A stretch of 64,000 nt of DNA, taken from an uncultured Roseibium sp. (GTDB taxonomy: Bacteria > Pseudomonadota > Alphaproteobacteria > Rhizobiales > Stappiaceae). Position numbers and translations under genes: made by a program. The stretch covers positions 284,001-348,000 of the forward strand of contig NZ_OY769915.1 of NCBI RefSeq assembly GCF_963669205.1. The letters run 5' to 3'. The notes under the pieces were generated by a model. That model was not told the origin of the DNA. It saw only the letters and a list, made by a program, of their open reading frames with translations, and ran no database searches. Every line of letters begins with the position of its first letter. Position 1 is the stretch's first letter. Shown here in pieces: positions 47,756 through 56,544 of this stretch.

Positions 47756-48502
47756 TCAGTTTGGGATTGTGGTCTTGCTGGTTGCTTCCGCCCAAGTCCG
47801 GTAGTCGAGTTCGGCCGCCTCGATCGCCTTGCCGTTCACGAGCCGCCGCAGAAACGCAATGCTGACGGCCCGTGACCGGCTGTTGTAGATCGCTGCCCCG
47901 TCCGGATCGCGGTCGGTATCCTGATCAAGCCCGAGTTTTTCGTAAAGCGCCTGAAGCCGGCTTTGCACGCTGCGTAGTGAAATACCGCGCCGCCTGGAAA
48001 TCGTCCTGTCCGTCAGTCCGAGGGCGATGTCGATCAGGACCTCGTATTCGGCGTCGGTCAGACCCTGCAGCCGGTCGTCGGCCCGCTGCTGAACGCCGCG
48101 CACCGTCCTGTCGATGATGCACTGCTCTTCCACGAAGACGCCCTGCAGGGCCAGTTTCAGGCGGTCTTCGGAGGCGGATTTCAGAATGTAGCCGTAGGAG
48201 GCGCCGGGCGGAACGATCCTGGATATCCCCCGCACGTAAGCCTCGTCGGCATAGTTGGACCAGAACAGGATGCGCGTTTCGGGTTCCTGCCGCCAGATGG
48301 CGCGCGCCGCTTCGACTCCGGTCCTGTTCGGCATCTGCAGATCCATGACGATCGCATCGGGGCGGTGTTTGGCGGCAAGCGCGATGCCCTCGTCCCCGTT
48401 CTGCGCCTCGGTCAGTTCCGTTACATCCGGCAGTTCCCGTTCCACGACTTCCCGCAGGAAGGAGCGGTGCAGGACATCGTCTTCAACTATCAAGATACGC
48501 AT
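47756..48502 (-). CDS. Response regulator with LuxR-type C-terminal domain
   Basis: A 248-residue regulator. Receiver: acidic residues Asp8-Asp9, phosphoacceptor Asp54 in IVMDLQMPNRTG, Lys in ILKSASED. The C-terminal domain has LTDAEYEVLIDIALGLTDRTISRRRGISLRSVQSRLQALYEKLGL, a LuxR-like helix-turn-helix with less common wording, and a further 50 residues beyond it. It starts inside the end of the kinase gene (20-base overlap) and is its partner. Targets are unknown; the divergent sugar genes are near. Confidence 0.85.
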   Translation of the reverse strand: MRILIVEDDVLHRSFLREVVERELPDVTELTEAQNGDEGIALAAKHRPDAIVMDLQMPNRTGVEAARAIWRQEPETRILFWSNYADEAYVRGISRIVPPGASYGYILKSASEDRLKLALQGVFVEEQCIIDRTVRGVQQRADDRLQGLTDAEYEVLIDIALGLTDRTISRRRGISLRSVQSRLQALYEKLGLDQDTDRDPDGAAIYNSRSRAVSIAFLRRLVNGKAIEAAELDYRTWAEATSKTTIPN

Positions 48503-49781
48503 TGCTTTGCTTTTGTTCTGGCAAGGGGAATGTGGGCGGATCGCCGAGCGGAAGGGACACGCGGACGCGGGTTCCCGACAAGTGGGTACAGGGTTCGATT
48601 TCGAACTGTGCCGAAATCAGCGTCGCACGCGTGCGCATGTTCTCGATCCCGCCGAGATGGTCGCCGTCGTCGCCCGCGAGCCCGCAGCCGTCATCGGATA
48701 TGGCAAGGCTCAGCAGGTGCTCGGATTGCGAAAGCACCACGCGGATCCGGGACGCATCGGCATGTTTGATCGCGTTGTTGACCGCCTCCTGTGCGATCCG
48801 GAAGAGGGCGATCTGGTGCGTCTCCTGCAGCGCGTTGCCCGCCCCGTCTGTCTCATCGGAAAATTCCACCGAGATCGGTCTTGCCTGCGAGGCCACCGCC
48901 CGCTCGAGCAGGGCTTCGATGCCCTGCTCGAAGCCGAACAGTTTCAGAACGCTCGGCCTGGCGTCTTCGATGATGCTTCTGAGTTCCTGCAGGCATCCTT
49001 CCAGCCGGTCGGTGAGCGTGGTCAGTGTCTCGCCATGTATCTTCGGGGCTTGCCTGAGCCGGCGCAGTTCGTGGCTGAGCCGGGTCAGGTCCGCGAGGGT
49101 CTGGTCATGCAGGTCCATGCCGATCCTCTGCCGCTCCAGTTCGAGCGCTTCCGTCAGGCGCAGCGCACCGGCGCGCAGACCTTCCGCGTGAGCATGGATC
49201 TCCGCCTGCCGGATGGCAGCCTTGCGGGCGCGTTCGCCCTGGTTCAGGGCATGGATATAGGAAGACAGCAGGTCGGCGACATACTGGGCGATCGTCACGT
49301 GGCTGTCTTCGTAGATGCCGCGCGCATGACATGAATAGGACAGCGCGCCGATCACCTTGCCTTCCACCTGCAGCGGCACGTGCAGACGGCTGCGCAGGCG
49401 CGCGTCGAAGATCGGATCGCTGAACGCGCCGTCGAAGTGGAAACGTTCGTCCAACTGGGCGTCTGCGGTCAGAATGAAATCTTCCTCGCCGCGCAGAATG
49501 CTGCGGATCGGGCTGACGGAAATCGGAACCGGCTCGGGAGCGTCACCCCAACCCGTATGCAAACGGGCTTCATAGGCGACATGCATGTCGCCTTCGCCGG
49601 TGAGGATGCAGACGTCGATGTGATCATGGGGCAGAAAGTAACCGACCTCTTCAGACACCTTCTGGATCAGCGACTGAAAATCCAGTTGTCCGGCCACTGC
49701 CCGTGAGATCAGCAGAAACCGCTGCAGCATGGCTTCGGTGCTAATGGCGTTCGCTCCGGTATTTGTTTTTTTGTCCGTCAA
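48483..49781 (-). CDS. GAF-domain histidine kinase (HisKA_3, NarX/DegS type)
   Basis: About 432 residues with no membrane helix. An N-terminal GAF domain (about residues 20-175, LISRAVAGQLDFQSLIQKVSEEVGYFLPHDHID ... LHVPLQVEGKVIGALSYSC) is followed by a short coiled coil, a HisKA_3 domain with LERQRIGMDLHDQTLADLTRLSHEL (phospho-His in DLHDQ), and a HATPase domain (EAVNNAIKHADAS, DDGCGL, GGIENMRTRA). TTG at 49781 is taken as start; ATG at 49730 is also possible. It acts as a cytoplasmic sensor for the coupled response regulator. Confidence 0.82.
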   Translation of the reverse strand: MTDKKTNTGANAISTEAMLQRFLLISRAVAGQLDFQSLIQKVSEEVGYFLPHDHIDVCILTGEGDMHVAYEARLHTGWGDAPEPVPISVSPIRSILRGEEDFILTADAQLDERFHFDGAFSDPIFDARLRSRLHVPLQVEGKVIGALSYSCHARGIYEDSHVTIAQYVADLLSSYIHALNQGERARKAAIRQAEIHAHAEGLRAGALRLTEALELERQRIGMDLHDQTLADLTRLSHELRRLRQAPKIHGETLTTLTDRLEGCLQELRSIIEDARPSVLKLFGFEQGIEALLERAVASQARPISVEFSDETDGAGNALQETHQIALFRIAQEAVNNAIKHADASRIRVVLSQSEHLLSLAISDDGCGLAGDDGDHLGGIENMRTRATLISAQFEIEPCTHLSGTRVRVSLPLGDPPTFPLPEQKQSNAYLDS

Positions 49782-49985
49782 GGATACCGGTCTCCGGATA
49801 TTCTCTCCTGCGCCATTTCCGCTTTGTCGCCGTTGAAACCTGCATTCAAACCTGCGGGTTCCCGCAAGAGGTTTGTCGAAACTACAGCATACAATGTGCG
49901 GGCGGCATGGAAAGCTCTCTGAACAACAAAGCAATTGCTGCCGGATCAGAATCGCGAAACCGGCGGACCAGGGAGACAGCGTCCA

Positions 49986-50903
49986 TTGCATGATGGAGTC
50001 GAAATCGCGTGCGAACGCATGCGGGATCTTGTGATCCCGATCTGCGGTCTGGAACGCCTGTTCGAAAACTGCCTGTGGGCGGAAGGGCCGGCTTATTTTG
50101 CCGCAACGGATTGCGTCGTCTGGTCCGATATTCCCAACAATCGCATTCTGCAATGGGTCGAAGGACTGGGAACGCGGCCCCTGACGACGTCGTCCAACCA
50201 CGCCAACGGCAATACGATCGATTGCGAAGGCCGGCTGGTCAGCTGCGAGCACCTGACCCGTTCGGTGACCCGTCGCGAGCACGACGGCTCCCGGACCGTG
50301 CTGGCCTCGCATCATGACGGAAAACGATTGAACTCGCCGAATGATGTCGTGGTGAAATCCGACGGTTCGATATGGTTCACGGATCCGACCTACGGCATCC
50401 TGACGGATTATGAGGGCGAGCGCGCCGCACCCGAGCAGGACGGTTGTTATGTCTACCGGCTCGATGCGGTAACGGGCGAGGTCGAGCCGGTTATCAAGAC
50501 CATGGTAAAACCCAACGGCCTGGCTTTTTCGCTTGATGAAAAACGGCTCTACGTCTCCGACACGGGCGTCTCGCATCTTGCTGGCGGACCGCATCACATC
50601 AAGGCCTTTGAGCTCGGCGCTTCCGGCCGTCCCGAGAGCGAGAGTGTTTTCGCCGAAGTTTCACCGGGCGTGCCTGACGGCTTCAGGCTGGACGAGTTCG
50701 GCAACATCTGGACCAGTTCCGGCAACGGTGTTCAGGTCTTTGCGCCGGACGGGTCCTATCTCGGGCGCATCGTCATTCCCGAAGCCGTCGCGAACCTGAC
50801 ATTCGGCGGCGCAAAAAACAATCGCCTGTTCATCACGGCCACGACGTCGCTCTATGCGATTTATGTCGGCGTCCGTGGGGCAACCAGGAGGAGAGCTTTC
50901 TGA
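49986..50903 (+). CDS. SMP-30/gluconolactonase-family sugar lactonase
   Basis: A 305-residue six-bladed propeller lactonase. Metal ligands fit the family: Glu in CLWAEGPAYF, Asn in LNSPNDVVVK, and Asp in LYVSDTGVSH. It hydrolyses sugar lactones formed by dehydrogenases. The start is TTG, preceded by GGGAGA at a fitting distance; the nearest in-frame ATG (50019) has no such site. It stands before a CUT2 sugar ABC operon and near a Gfo/Idh/MocA dehydrogenase, consistent with an oxidative sugar route. Confidence 0.82.
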   Translation: MHDGVEIACERMRDLVIPICGLERLFENCLWAEGPAYFAATDCVVWSDIPNNRILQWVEGLGTRPLTTSSNHANGNTIDCEGRLVSCEHLTRSVTRREHDGSRTVLASHHDGKRLNSPNDVVVKSDGSIWFTDPTYGILTDYEGERAAPEQDGCYVYRLDAVTGEVEPVIKTMVKPNGLAFSLDEKRLYVSDTGVSHLAGGPHHIKAFELGASGRPESESVFAEVSPGVPDGFRLDEFGNIWTSSGNGVQVFAPDGSYLGRIVIPEAVANLTFGGAKNNRLFITATTSLYAIYVGVRGATRRRAF

Positions 50904-50940
50904 CTATCCGGAATTAAGGACTGATGATTGGGAGGAAATC

Positions 50941-51963
50941 ATGAGAATACGTCAATCGATACTTCTTGCGACCACTGCTCTGGCCCTGACGGTCGCGGCC
51001 GCGCAGCCATCCGTTGCTGACACGTCCGGCAAGCGGATCGCGCTTTCGAACAACTATGCCGGCAACAGCTGGCGCCAGGCCATGCTCAAGTCGTGGGGAA
51101 AGAACGCCGAACAGGCGGTCAGCTCCGGCACTGTCGCCGCCGGTGACGCCTTTACCACCGCCGAGAACCAGGCGACGGAACAGGCGGCCCAGATCCAGAA
51201 CCTGATTCTGCAGGGCTATGACGCGATCGTCGTCAATGCGGCGTCGCCGACGGCGCTGAACGGCGCGGTCAAGGAAGCCTGCGATGCCGGTATCGTCGTG
51301 GTCTCGTTCGATGGTGTCGTCACCGAACCCTGTGCCTGGCGCATCGCGGTCGACTTCAAGAAGATGGGCGAGATTCAGGTCGACTACCTGTCCGGCCGGC
51401 TGCCGGATGGCGGCGAGCTTCTGGAAATCCGCGGCCTTGCCGGTGTCTTCGTCGACGACGAAATCCACTCGGGTATCGAGGCAGGCGTCGCCAACCACGA
51501 CAAGTTCAACGTTGCCGGTTCCGTTCACGGCGAATGGACACAGACGGTCGCGCAGAAAGCGGTTGCCGGTATCCTGCCGAGCATGCCGGAAATCGTTGCG
51601 GTCGTGACGCAGGGCGGCGATGGCTACGGCGCGGCCCAGGCCTTTGCGGCTGCGGGACGGCCGACACCGATCATCATCATGGGCAACCGCCATGACGAGC
51701 TGACCTGGTGGAAGGAACAGAAAGATGCCAACGGCTATGAAACCATGTCCGTTTCCATTGCCCCGGGCGTCTCGACACTGGCCTTTTGGGTTGCGCAGCA
51801 GATCCTCGACGGACAGGATGTTCCCAAGGAACTGATCGTGCCTTTCCTGCAGATCGACCAGGCGGACCTTGAAGAAGGGCTGGCCAACACCGAGCCGGGC
51901 GGCGTCTCCAACGTCGAGTACTCCCTCGATGACGCCAAGGCCTACCTGGAAAGCGTGAAGTAA
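50941..51963 (+). CDS. Sugar ABC transporter substrate-binding protein (CUT2, ribose-type)
   Basis: A 340-residue periplasmic receptor with signal peptide (ending AAAQPSVA). The type I fold is recognised from IALSNNYAGNSWRQAMLKSW, QAAQIQNLILQGYDAIVVNAASPTALNGAVKEACDAGIVVVSFDG and the C-terminal half IVAVVTQGGDGYGAAQAF. It follows GGGAGG and precedes the matching ATPase and two permeases. The sugar is unknown; the local genes favour a pentose or plant-derived sugar. Confidence 0.9.
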   Translation: MRIRQSILLATTALALTVAAAQPSVADTSGKRIALSNNYAGNSWRQAMLKSWGKNAEQAVSSGTVAAGDAFTTAENQATEQAAQIQNLILQGYDAIVVNAASPTALNGAVKEACDAGIVVVSFDGVVTEPCAWRIAVDFKKMGEIQVDYLSGRLPDGGELLEIRGLAGVFVDDEIHSGIEAGVANHDKFNVAGSVHGEWTQTVAQKAVAGILPSMPEIVAVVTQGGDGYGAAQAFAAAGRPTPIIIMGNRHDELTWWKEQKDANGYETMSVSIAPGVSTLAFWVAQQILDGQDVPKELIVPFLQIDQADLEEGLANTEPGGVSNVEYSLDDAKAYLESVK

Positions 51964-52001
51964 GGCGTGCCGGTACCGTCCGTTCGATTTCCGGAGGAGC
52001 A

Positions 52002-53483
52002 ATGACGACGGAAACTGTGAGCCCTCTGATTTCCCTGACGGGAATTCAGAAGGTCTTCGGGGCGGTACAGGCCCTGAGCGGTGTGGATCTCGATATCCGC
52101 ACCGGAGAGTGTCTTGGACTTGTCGGCCACAACGGCGCCGGCAAGTCCACCTTGATGAACATCCTGGCCGGGACCCTGGAGGCGAGCGGCGGCAGCCTGT
52201 CGATCGCCGGCACGGATCTCGGCCGGGGGTACGCCGTGCAGGATGCCGGCAGGCTCGGCATCCGCTGTGTCTTCCAGGAACTGTCGCTCTGCCCCAACCT
52301 TTCGGTTGCCGAGAATACGCGCATCATTCACCCGGTGCTCAAGGGGTTTGGCTGGAGACCGCGCGCGGCCGCGCTGATCATGGAAAGGCTCGACCTGATC
52401 TTCCCCGGGCACGGCGTGAGCGCTTTCGATATCGTCGGCGACCTGTCGATTTCCAAGCGCCAGATGGTCGAAATCGCGCGTGCCTTCACGGTTACCGACA
52501 CGGAAATCCGGCTTGTCATTCTGGACGAACCGACATCGTCCCTCGATGCGCGGGTTGCCGAACAGCTCCTGGACTATGTCGGACGGGTCACGGGTGAGGG
52601 CATCAGCGTGATCCTCATTTCCCATCTGCTGGGTGAAATACTCCAGGTATCCACCAGGATCGCCGTCATGAAGGACGGCCGGGTCGTTGCCATCAGAGAC
52701 GCATCCGGGTTCGACCGCGGCAGCCTGGTCGAGGCCATGGGCAGCACCGTTGTCGCTGGCGTTGCGCCGCGCCGGGATGCCGAGGCACGCAAAGCCGTGA
52801 GCGAGGAACGCATCCACTTGCGCCCGCCCGAGCAGCCCGATGACCAGAGCATCAGGGCGCAGGCGGGGGAAGTCGTCGGCTTCGCCGGCCTGGCCGGTCA
52901 GGGTCAGACGGAAGCACTGCTGCAGATTTTCGACGGTCAAGGTGTTCTTCCCTCCGGTGCGCAGGATTCGGGCTGCTGCTTCATTGCCGGGGACAGGCAG
53001 GTTGACGGCGTCCTGCCGCTCTGGTCGATCCGCAAGAATATCGGCATCTCTTCACTGAAAAGACTGTTGTCGGGCCTTCTGATCCAGAACGGGAAGGAAC
53101 GCGAACTCGCCGAGGCCTGGAAGGAACGGATCGGCATACGGGCACCGGATGTCGAAGCGCCGATCTTGTCGCTCTCGGGCGGCAATCAGCAGAAGGTCCT
53201 GTTCGCCCGCGCGCTCGGGTCCGCGGCGGATATCGTCCTGATGGACGATCCGATGCGCGGCGTCGATATCGGAACCAAGAACGAGGTCTACGCCATCATC
53301 CGTCAGGAAGCGTCGCAGGGGCGCACCTTCCTCTGGTACACGACCGAAATGGAGGAGCTCGATTACTGCGACCGTGTCTATGTGTTCCGGGACGGCGTCG
53401 TGAGCGAGACCCTGACCGGTGCCGAAATCACGGAGGAGAATGTTCTCAGGGCGTCCTTCAAACAGGTGAGCGGGGCGGCATGA
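52002..53483 (+). CDS. Sugar ABC transporter ATP-binding protein, two ATPase domains (CUT2)
   Basis: A 493-residue double ATPase of the RbsA/XylG type. The first domain is canonical: GHNGAGKST (about residue 42-50), ISKRQMVEIARA as the signature, VILDEPTSSLD. The second domain has a degenerate Walker A (FAGLAGQGQTEAL), LSGGNQQKVLFARAL and VLMDDPMRGVDIG, the usual CUT2 asymmetry. It overlaps the permease gene by four bases. Confidence 0.92.
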   Translation: MTTETVSPLISLTGIQKVFGAVQALSGVDLDIRTGECLGLVGHNGAGKSTLMNILAGTLEASGGSLSIAGTDLGRGYAVQDAGRLGIRCVFQELSLCPNLSVAENTRIIHPVLKGFGWRPRAAALIMERLDLIFPGHGVSAFDIVGDLSISKRQMVEIARAFTVTDTEIRLVILDEPTSSLDARVAEQLLDYVGRVTGEGISVILISHLLGEILQVSTRIAVMKDGRVVAIRDASGFDRGSLVEAMGSTVVAGVAPRRDAEARKAVSEERIHLRPPEQPDDQSIRAQAGEVVGFAGLAGQGQTEALLQIFDGQGVLPSGAQDSGCCFIAGDRQVDGVLPLWSIRKNIGISSLKRLLSGLLIQNGKERELAEAWKERIGIRAPDVEAPILSLSGGNQQKVLFARALGSAADIVLMDDPMRGVDIGTKNEVYAIIRQEASQGRTFLWYTTEMEELDYCDRVYVFRDGVVSETLTGAEITEENVLRASFKQVSGAA

Positions 53484-54427
53484 CCGGATTGGGATTTTTT
53501 GCTTCGGCCCGTTTCTGGCGCGGAGCGCTGCCGGCGCTGTCGCTGACATTCGTCCTGCTTGGCGTGTTCTGGCTTCAACCGCGGGCCATGAGCTATTTCG
53601 GGCTGAACCTCCTGTTCAACCTGGCCGTACCGATCGCGCTTGCGACGATCGCGCAGATGTTTGTGATCGCGGTCAATGATCTGGATCTGTCTATCGGAAG
53701 TTTCGTGTCGCTTGTCGCCTGTATTGGTGCGACCTGGCTGAACGAGACGCCGCTTCTGGGCATTGCCGCCCTGCTCGGATGCATTGCCGTTTATGCGGCA
53801 ATCGGTGCGCTGATCTATATCCGGCAGTTGCCGAGCATCGTGGTGACACTCGGCATGTCGTTTGTCTGGTCCGGATGCGCGGTTCTTCTGTTGCCGACAC
53901 CGGGGGGCAGTGCGCCCGACTGGATCCGGTCCTTGGTCACCCTGAAACCGCCCTACATCCCGATGCCGCTGATCGCGGCGGCGGTACTGGCGCTTGTCGT
54001 TTATTTCGCGCTGATGCGCACCTCATGGGGGGTTCTCATGCGCGGTGTCGGCGGCAATGAACGGGCGATCACGCGCGCGGGCTGGTCCGTGCTCAAACTG
54101 AAGATGACCATGTATGCCCTGACCGCGGTCTTCGGCATTCTCGCAGGCCTGACGCTGGTGGGGCTGGCAACATCGGCGGATGCCAACATCGCGCTCCGCT
54201 ACACGCTGCTTTCCATTGCCGGGGTCATTCTCGGAGGCGGCGAATTCGTCGGTGGCCGGATCTCTCCCGTCGGCGCGGTTCTCGGCGCGATGACCCTGAC
54301 CCTGACGGCGTCGTTCCTGTCCTTCCTGCGCATCTCTCCGGACTGGCAGATCGGGGCGCAGGGGGCCGTGCTGATCATCGTTCTGGCGCTCAGGGCCATC
54401 GTCAACCGGCTGGAGGCGCGCAAATGA
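53480..54427 (+). CDS. Sugar ABC transporter permease (CUT2), first
   Basis: A 315-residue membrane protein with about nine helices. It carries the family loop NDLDLSIGSFVSLVACIGA, FALMRTSWGVLMRGVGGNERAITRAGW and GIVI-type end segment GGGEFVGGRISPVGAVLGAMTL. Both gene borders overlap by four bases (ATGA), so it is coupled to the ATPase and to the second permease, with which it forms a heterodimer. Confidence 0.9.
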   Translation: MTGLGFFASARFWRGALPALSLTFVLLGVFWLQPRAMSYFGLNLLFNLAVPIALATIAQMFVIAVNDLDLSIGSFVSLVACIGATWLNETPLLGIAALLGCIAVYAAIGALIYIRQLPSIVVTLGMSFVWSGCAVLLLPTPGGSAPDWIRSLVTLKPPYIPMPLIAAAVLALVVYFALMRTSWGVLMRGVGGNERAITRAGWSVLKLKMTMYALTAVFGILAGLTLVGLATSADANIALRYTLLSIAGVILGGGEFVGGRISPVGAVLGAMTLTLTASFLSFLRISPDWQIGAQGAVLIIVLALRAIVNRLEARK

Positions 54428-55374
54428 AACAGCTTCAGATGTTCATGCGCCAACACCCGTGGAGCTGGTCTTTCCTGGCCGCGTTCCTGACCTGGGCCGT
54501 CACGGCAGCTTATATCAGCGGCACCGGGGGATTGGCGCTGGCCTCGACCGCGCTCTCCTTCTCGACCTTCTTCGTGATGGTCGGCATCGGCCAGATGTTC
54601 GTTATCACGCTCGGGCCCGGTAATGTCGATCTTTCTATCCCGTCGACGATTACATTGTCGGCGGTCGTGTCGATGATGGTTATGGACGGAACCAACGCGA
54701 TGATCCTGCCCGGCATTCTGGCCGCGGTCGGGGTCGGTGTTCTGGTTGGCCTCTTCAACTACAGCCTGATCCGGGTGCTGACGATCCCGCCGATCATCGC
54801 CACCATGTCGTCGAGCTTTCTCGTGCAGTCGAGCGCCATCGCGCTGGGGCGGGGTGTCAAGATCAAGCCTCCGGCAGCGCTGGAATGGATTTCGACGGCG
54901 AAGATGATGGGCGTACCTGTTCTTTCGCTCCTGGTGATTGCGTTTGCAATCATCATGGCCGTCCTCCTGAACCGGACCGTCTACGGACGCTCGGTCACGG
55001 CCTTCGGCCAGAACACGCGGGCCGCACGGCTGGCCGGTGTGCCGATCGAGCGTATCCGCTATCTGACCTACACGCTCTCCGCCGTGCTGGCCGCCGTGTG
55101 CGGTGTCTTCCTGGCCGGGTTCTCAGGGGGCTCGTCCCTGAACATGGGCGAGGAATACCTGCTTGCCTCGATCGCGGTCGTGGTGATCGGCGGATCGTCC
55201 ATCGCGGGCGGCAATTCCAACGTCCCGGGCATCTTCGGGTCCGCGCTGTTCCTGTTCCTGCTCGTGGCGATGCTGAACACGTTCGGCGCAGCCGCCGGTT
55301 TGCGGCTGATCCTCACCGGGCTGATCATCGTCGGCGTGGTGACATTTGCGGGCGGACGCAAGGAAAGTCGTTAG
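54424..55374 (+). CDS. Sugar ABC transporter permease (CUT2), second
   Basis: A 316-residue membrane protein. FVITLGPGNVDLSIPSTITLSAVV, LNRTVYGRSVTAFGQNTRAARLAGVPIERI and VVIGGSSIAGGNSNVPGIFGSALFL match ribose-type permeases. It closes the CUT2 operon and is followed by a terminator on the opposite strand. Confidence 0.9.
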   Translation: MKQLQMFMRQHPWSWSFLAAFLTWAVTAAYISGTGGLALASTALSFSTFFVMVGIGQMFVITLGPGNVDLSIPSTITLSAVVSMMVMDGTNAMILPGILAAVGVGVLVGLFNYSLIRVLTIPPIIATMSSSFLVQSSAIALGRGVKIKPPAALEWISTAKMMGVPVLSLLVIAFAIIMAVLLNRTVYGRSVTAFGQNTRAARLAGVPIERIRYLTYTLSAVLAAVCGVFLAGFSGGSSLNMGEEYLLASIAVVVIGGSSIAGGNSNVPGIFGSALFLFLLVAMLNTFGAAAGLRLILTGLIIVGVVTFAGGRKESR

Positions 55375-55388
55375 CGGGACGGGCGCGC

Positions 55389-55418
55389 AAAAAAGCCGGA
55401 GCCTCCGAAAGGCCCCGG
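55389..55418 (-). terminator. Intrinsic terminator of the reverse-strand sugar isomerase gene
   Basis: On the reverse strand the stem CCGGGGCCT/AGGCTCCGG (one mismatch, loop TTCGG) is followed by C and six T. On the forward strand the same hairpin follows the CUT2 permease by 20 bases, so it may serve both directions. Confidence 0.75.
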
Positions 55419-55443
55419 GGTGTCTTCAAGCGTTGCAGGCAGC

Positions 55444-56499
55444 TCAGAGCCCGAGCATCTTGCGGATCTGCTCCTGGTCGGTATCCCCTCCGGCGAAGTC
55501 GTCGAATGCCTTGTCCGTGACCTCTATGATGTGGCTCTCGATAAAGGGCGCGCCTTCGGCCGCCCCCTGCTCGGGTGACTTGAGGCAGCATTCCCACTCC
55601 AGAACTGCCCAACTGTCATAGCCATACTGGGCGAGTTTGGAGAAGATGCCTGAAAAGTCGACCTGGCCGTCGCCGAGTGAGCGGAAACGGCCGGCACGGT
55701 TCACCCAGCCCTGATACCCGGAATAGACGCCCTGGCGGCCGTCCGGATTGAATTCGGCATCCTTGACGTGATAGGCGCAGATCCGCTCGTGGTAGATGTC
55801 GATGAAGGCCAGGTAGTCCAGTTGCTGGAGCAGGAAGTGGGACGGATCGTAGTTGATCTGGCACCTCGCATGGCCACCGAGCGCCTCAAGGAACATTTCG
55901 AACGTGATCCCGTCGAACACATCCTCGCCCGGATGAATCTCGTAGCCGACATCGACGCCGTTGTCCTCGTAGACATCCAGGATCGGTTTCCAGCGTCGGG
56001 CAAGTTCGGCAAAGGCTTCCTCGATCAGCCCTGCCGGACGCTGCGGCCAGGGATAGAGATACGGAAACGCCAGTGAGCCGGTGAAGCTGACCGAAGCGGT
56101 AAGACCAAGCCTCTTGCTGGCAACCGCCGCCTTCTTCATCTGATCGACCGCCCATTCCTGGCGCCCTGCGGGATTGCCGTGAAGGTGCGCCGGAGCGAAG
56201 CCGTCAAAGGCAAGGTCATAGGCCGGGTGAACGGCGACCAGTTGGCCTTGCAGGTGGGTCGACAGTTCGGTGATCTCCACACCGGCGTCCGAACAGATCC
56301 CCTTGACCTCGTCGCAATAAGTCTGGCTTTCGGCCGCCTTGTCGAGATCGAACAGCCGGCTGTCGAAGGTCGGGATCTGGATACCCTTGTACCCGAGATC
56401 CGCTGCCCATTTCGCGATCGCAGGCAGACTGTTGAAAGGCGCTTCGTCGCCGCCGAATTGCGCCAGGAAAATTGCGGGTCCCTTGATCAGTCCTGCCAT
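55444..56499 (-). CDS. Sugar phosphate isomerase/epimerase family protein (TIM barrel)
   Basis: A 351-residue AP-endonuclease-2-like barrel. Metal-site residues are placed as in the family: Glu in GYEIHPGEDVFDG, Asp/His in INYDPSHFLLQQLDY, His in YHVKDAEFNPDG, Glu in WAVLEWECCLK. It likely isomerises, epimerises or dehydrates a sugar or keto-sugar. It is about 45 bases downstream of the GH43 gene on the same strand, so it is probably the last gene of the reverse operon. Confidence 0.85.
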   Translation of the reverse strand: MAGLIKGPAIFLAQFGGDEAPFNSLPAIAKWAADLGYKGIQIPTFDSRLFDLDKAAESQTYCDEVKGICSDAGVEITELSTHLQGQLVAVHPAYDLAFDGFAPAHLHGNPAGRQEWAVDQMKKAAVASKRLGLTASVSFTGSLAFPYLYPWPQRPAGLIEEAFAELARRWKPILDVYEDNGVDVGYEIHPGEDVFDGITFEMFLEALGGHARCQINYDPSHFLLQQLDYLAFIDIYHERICAYHVKDAEFNPDGRQGVYSGYQGWVNRAGRFRSLGDGQVDFSGIFSKLAQYGYDSWAVLEWECCLKSPEQGAAEGAPFIESHIIEVTDKAFDDFAGGDTDQEQIRKMLGL

Positions 56500-56544
56500 T
56501 CTTGTCCTCCCAGTTTATCTTGAACGGTCAGCGTGTCCGCGCCG

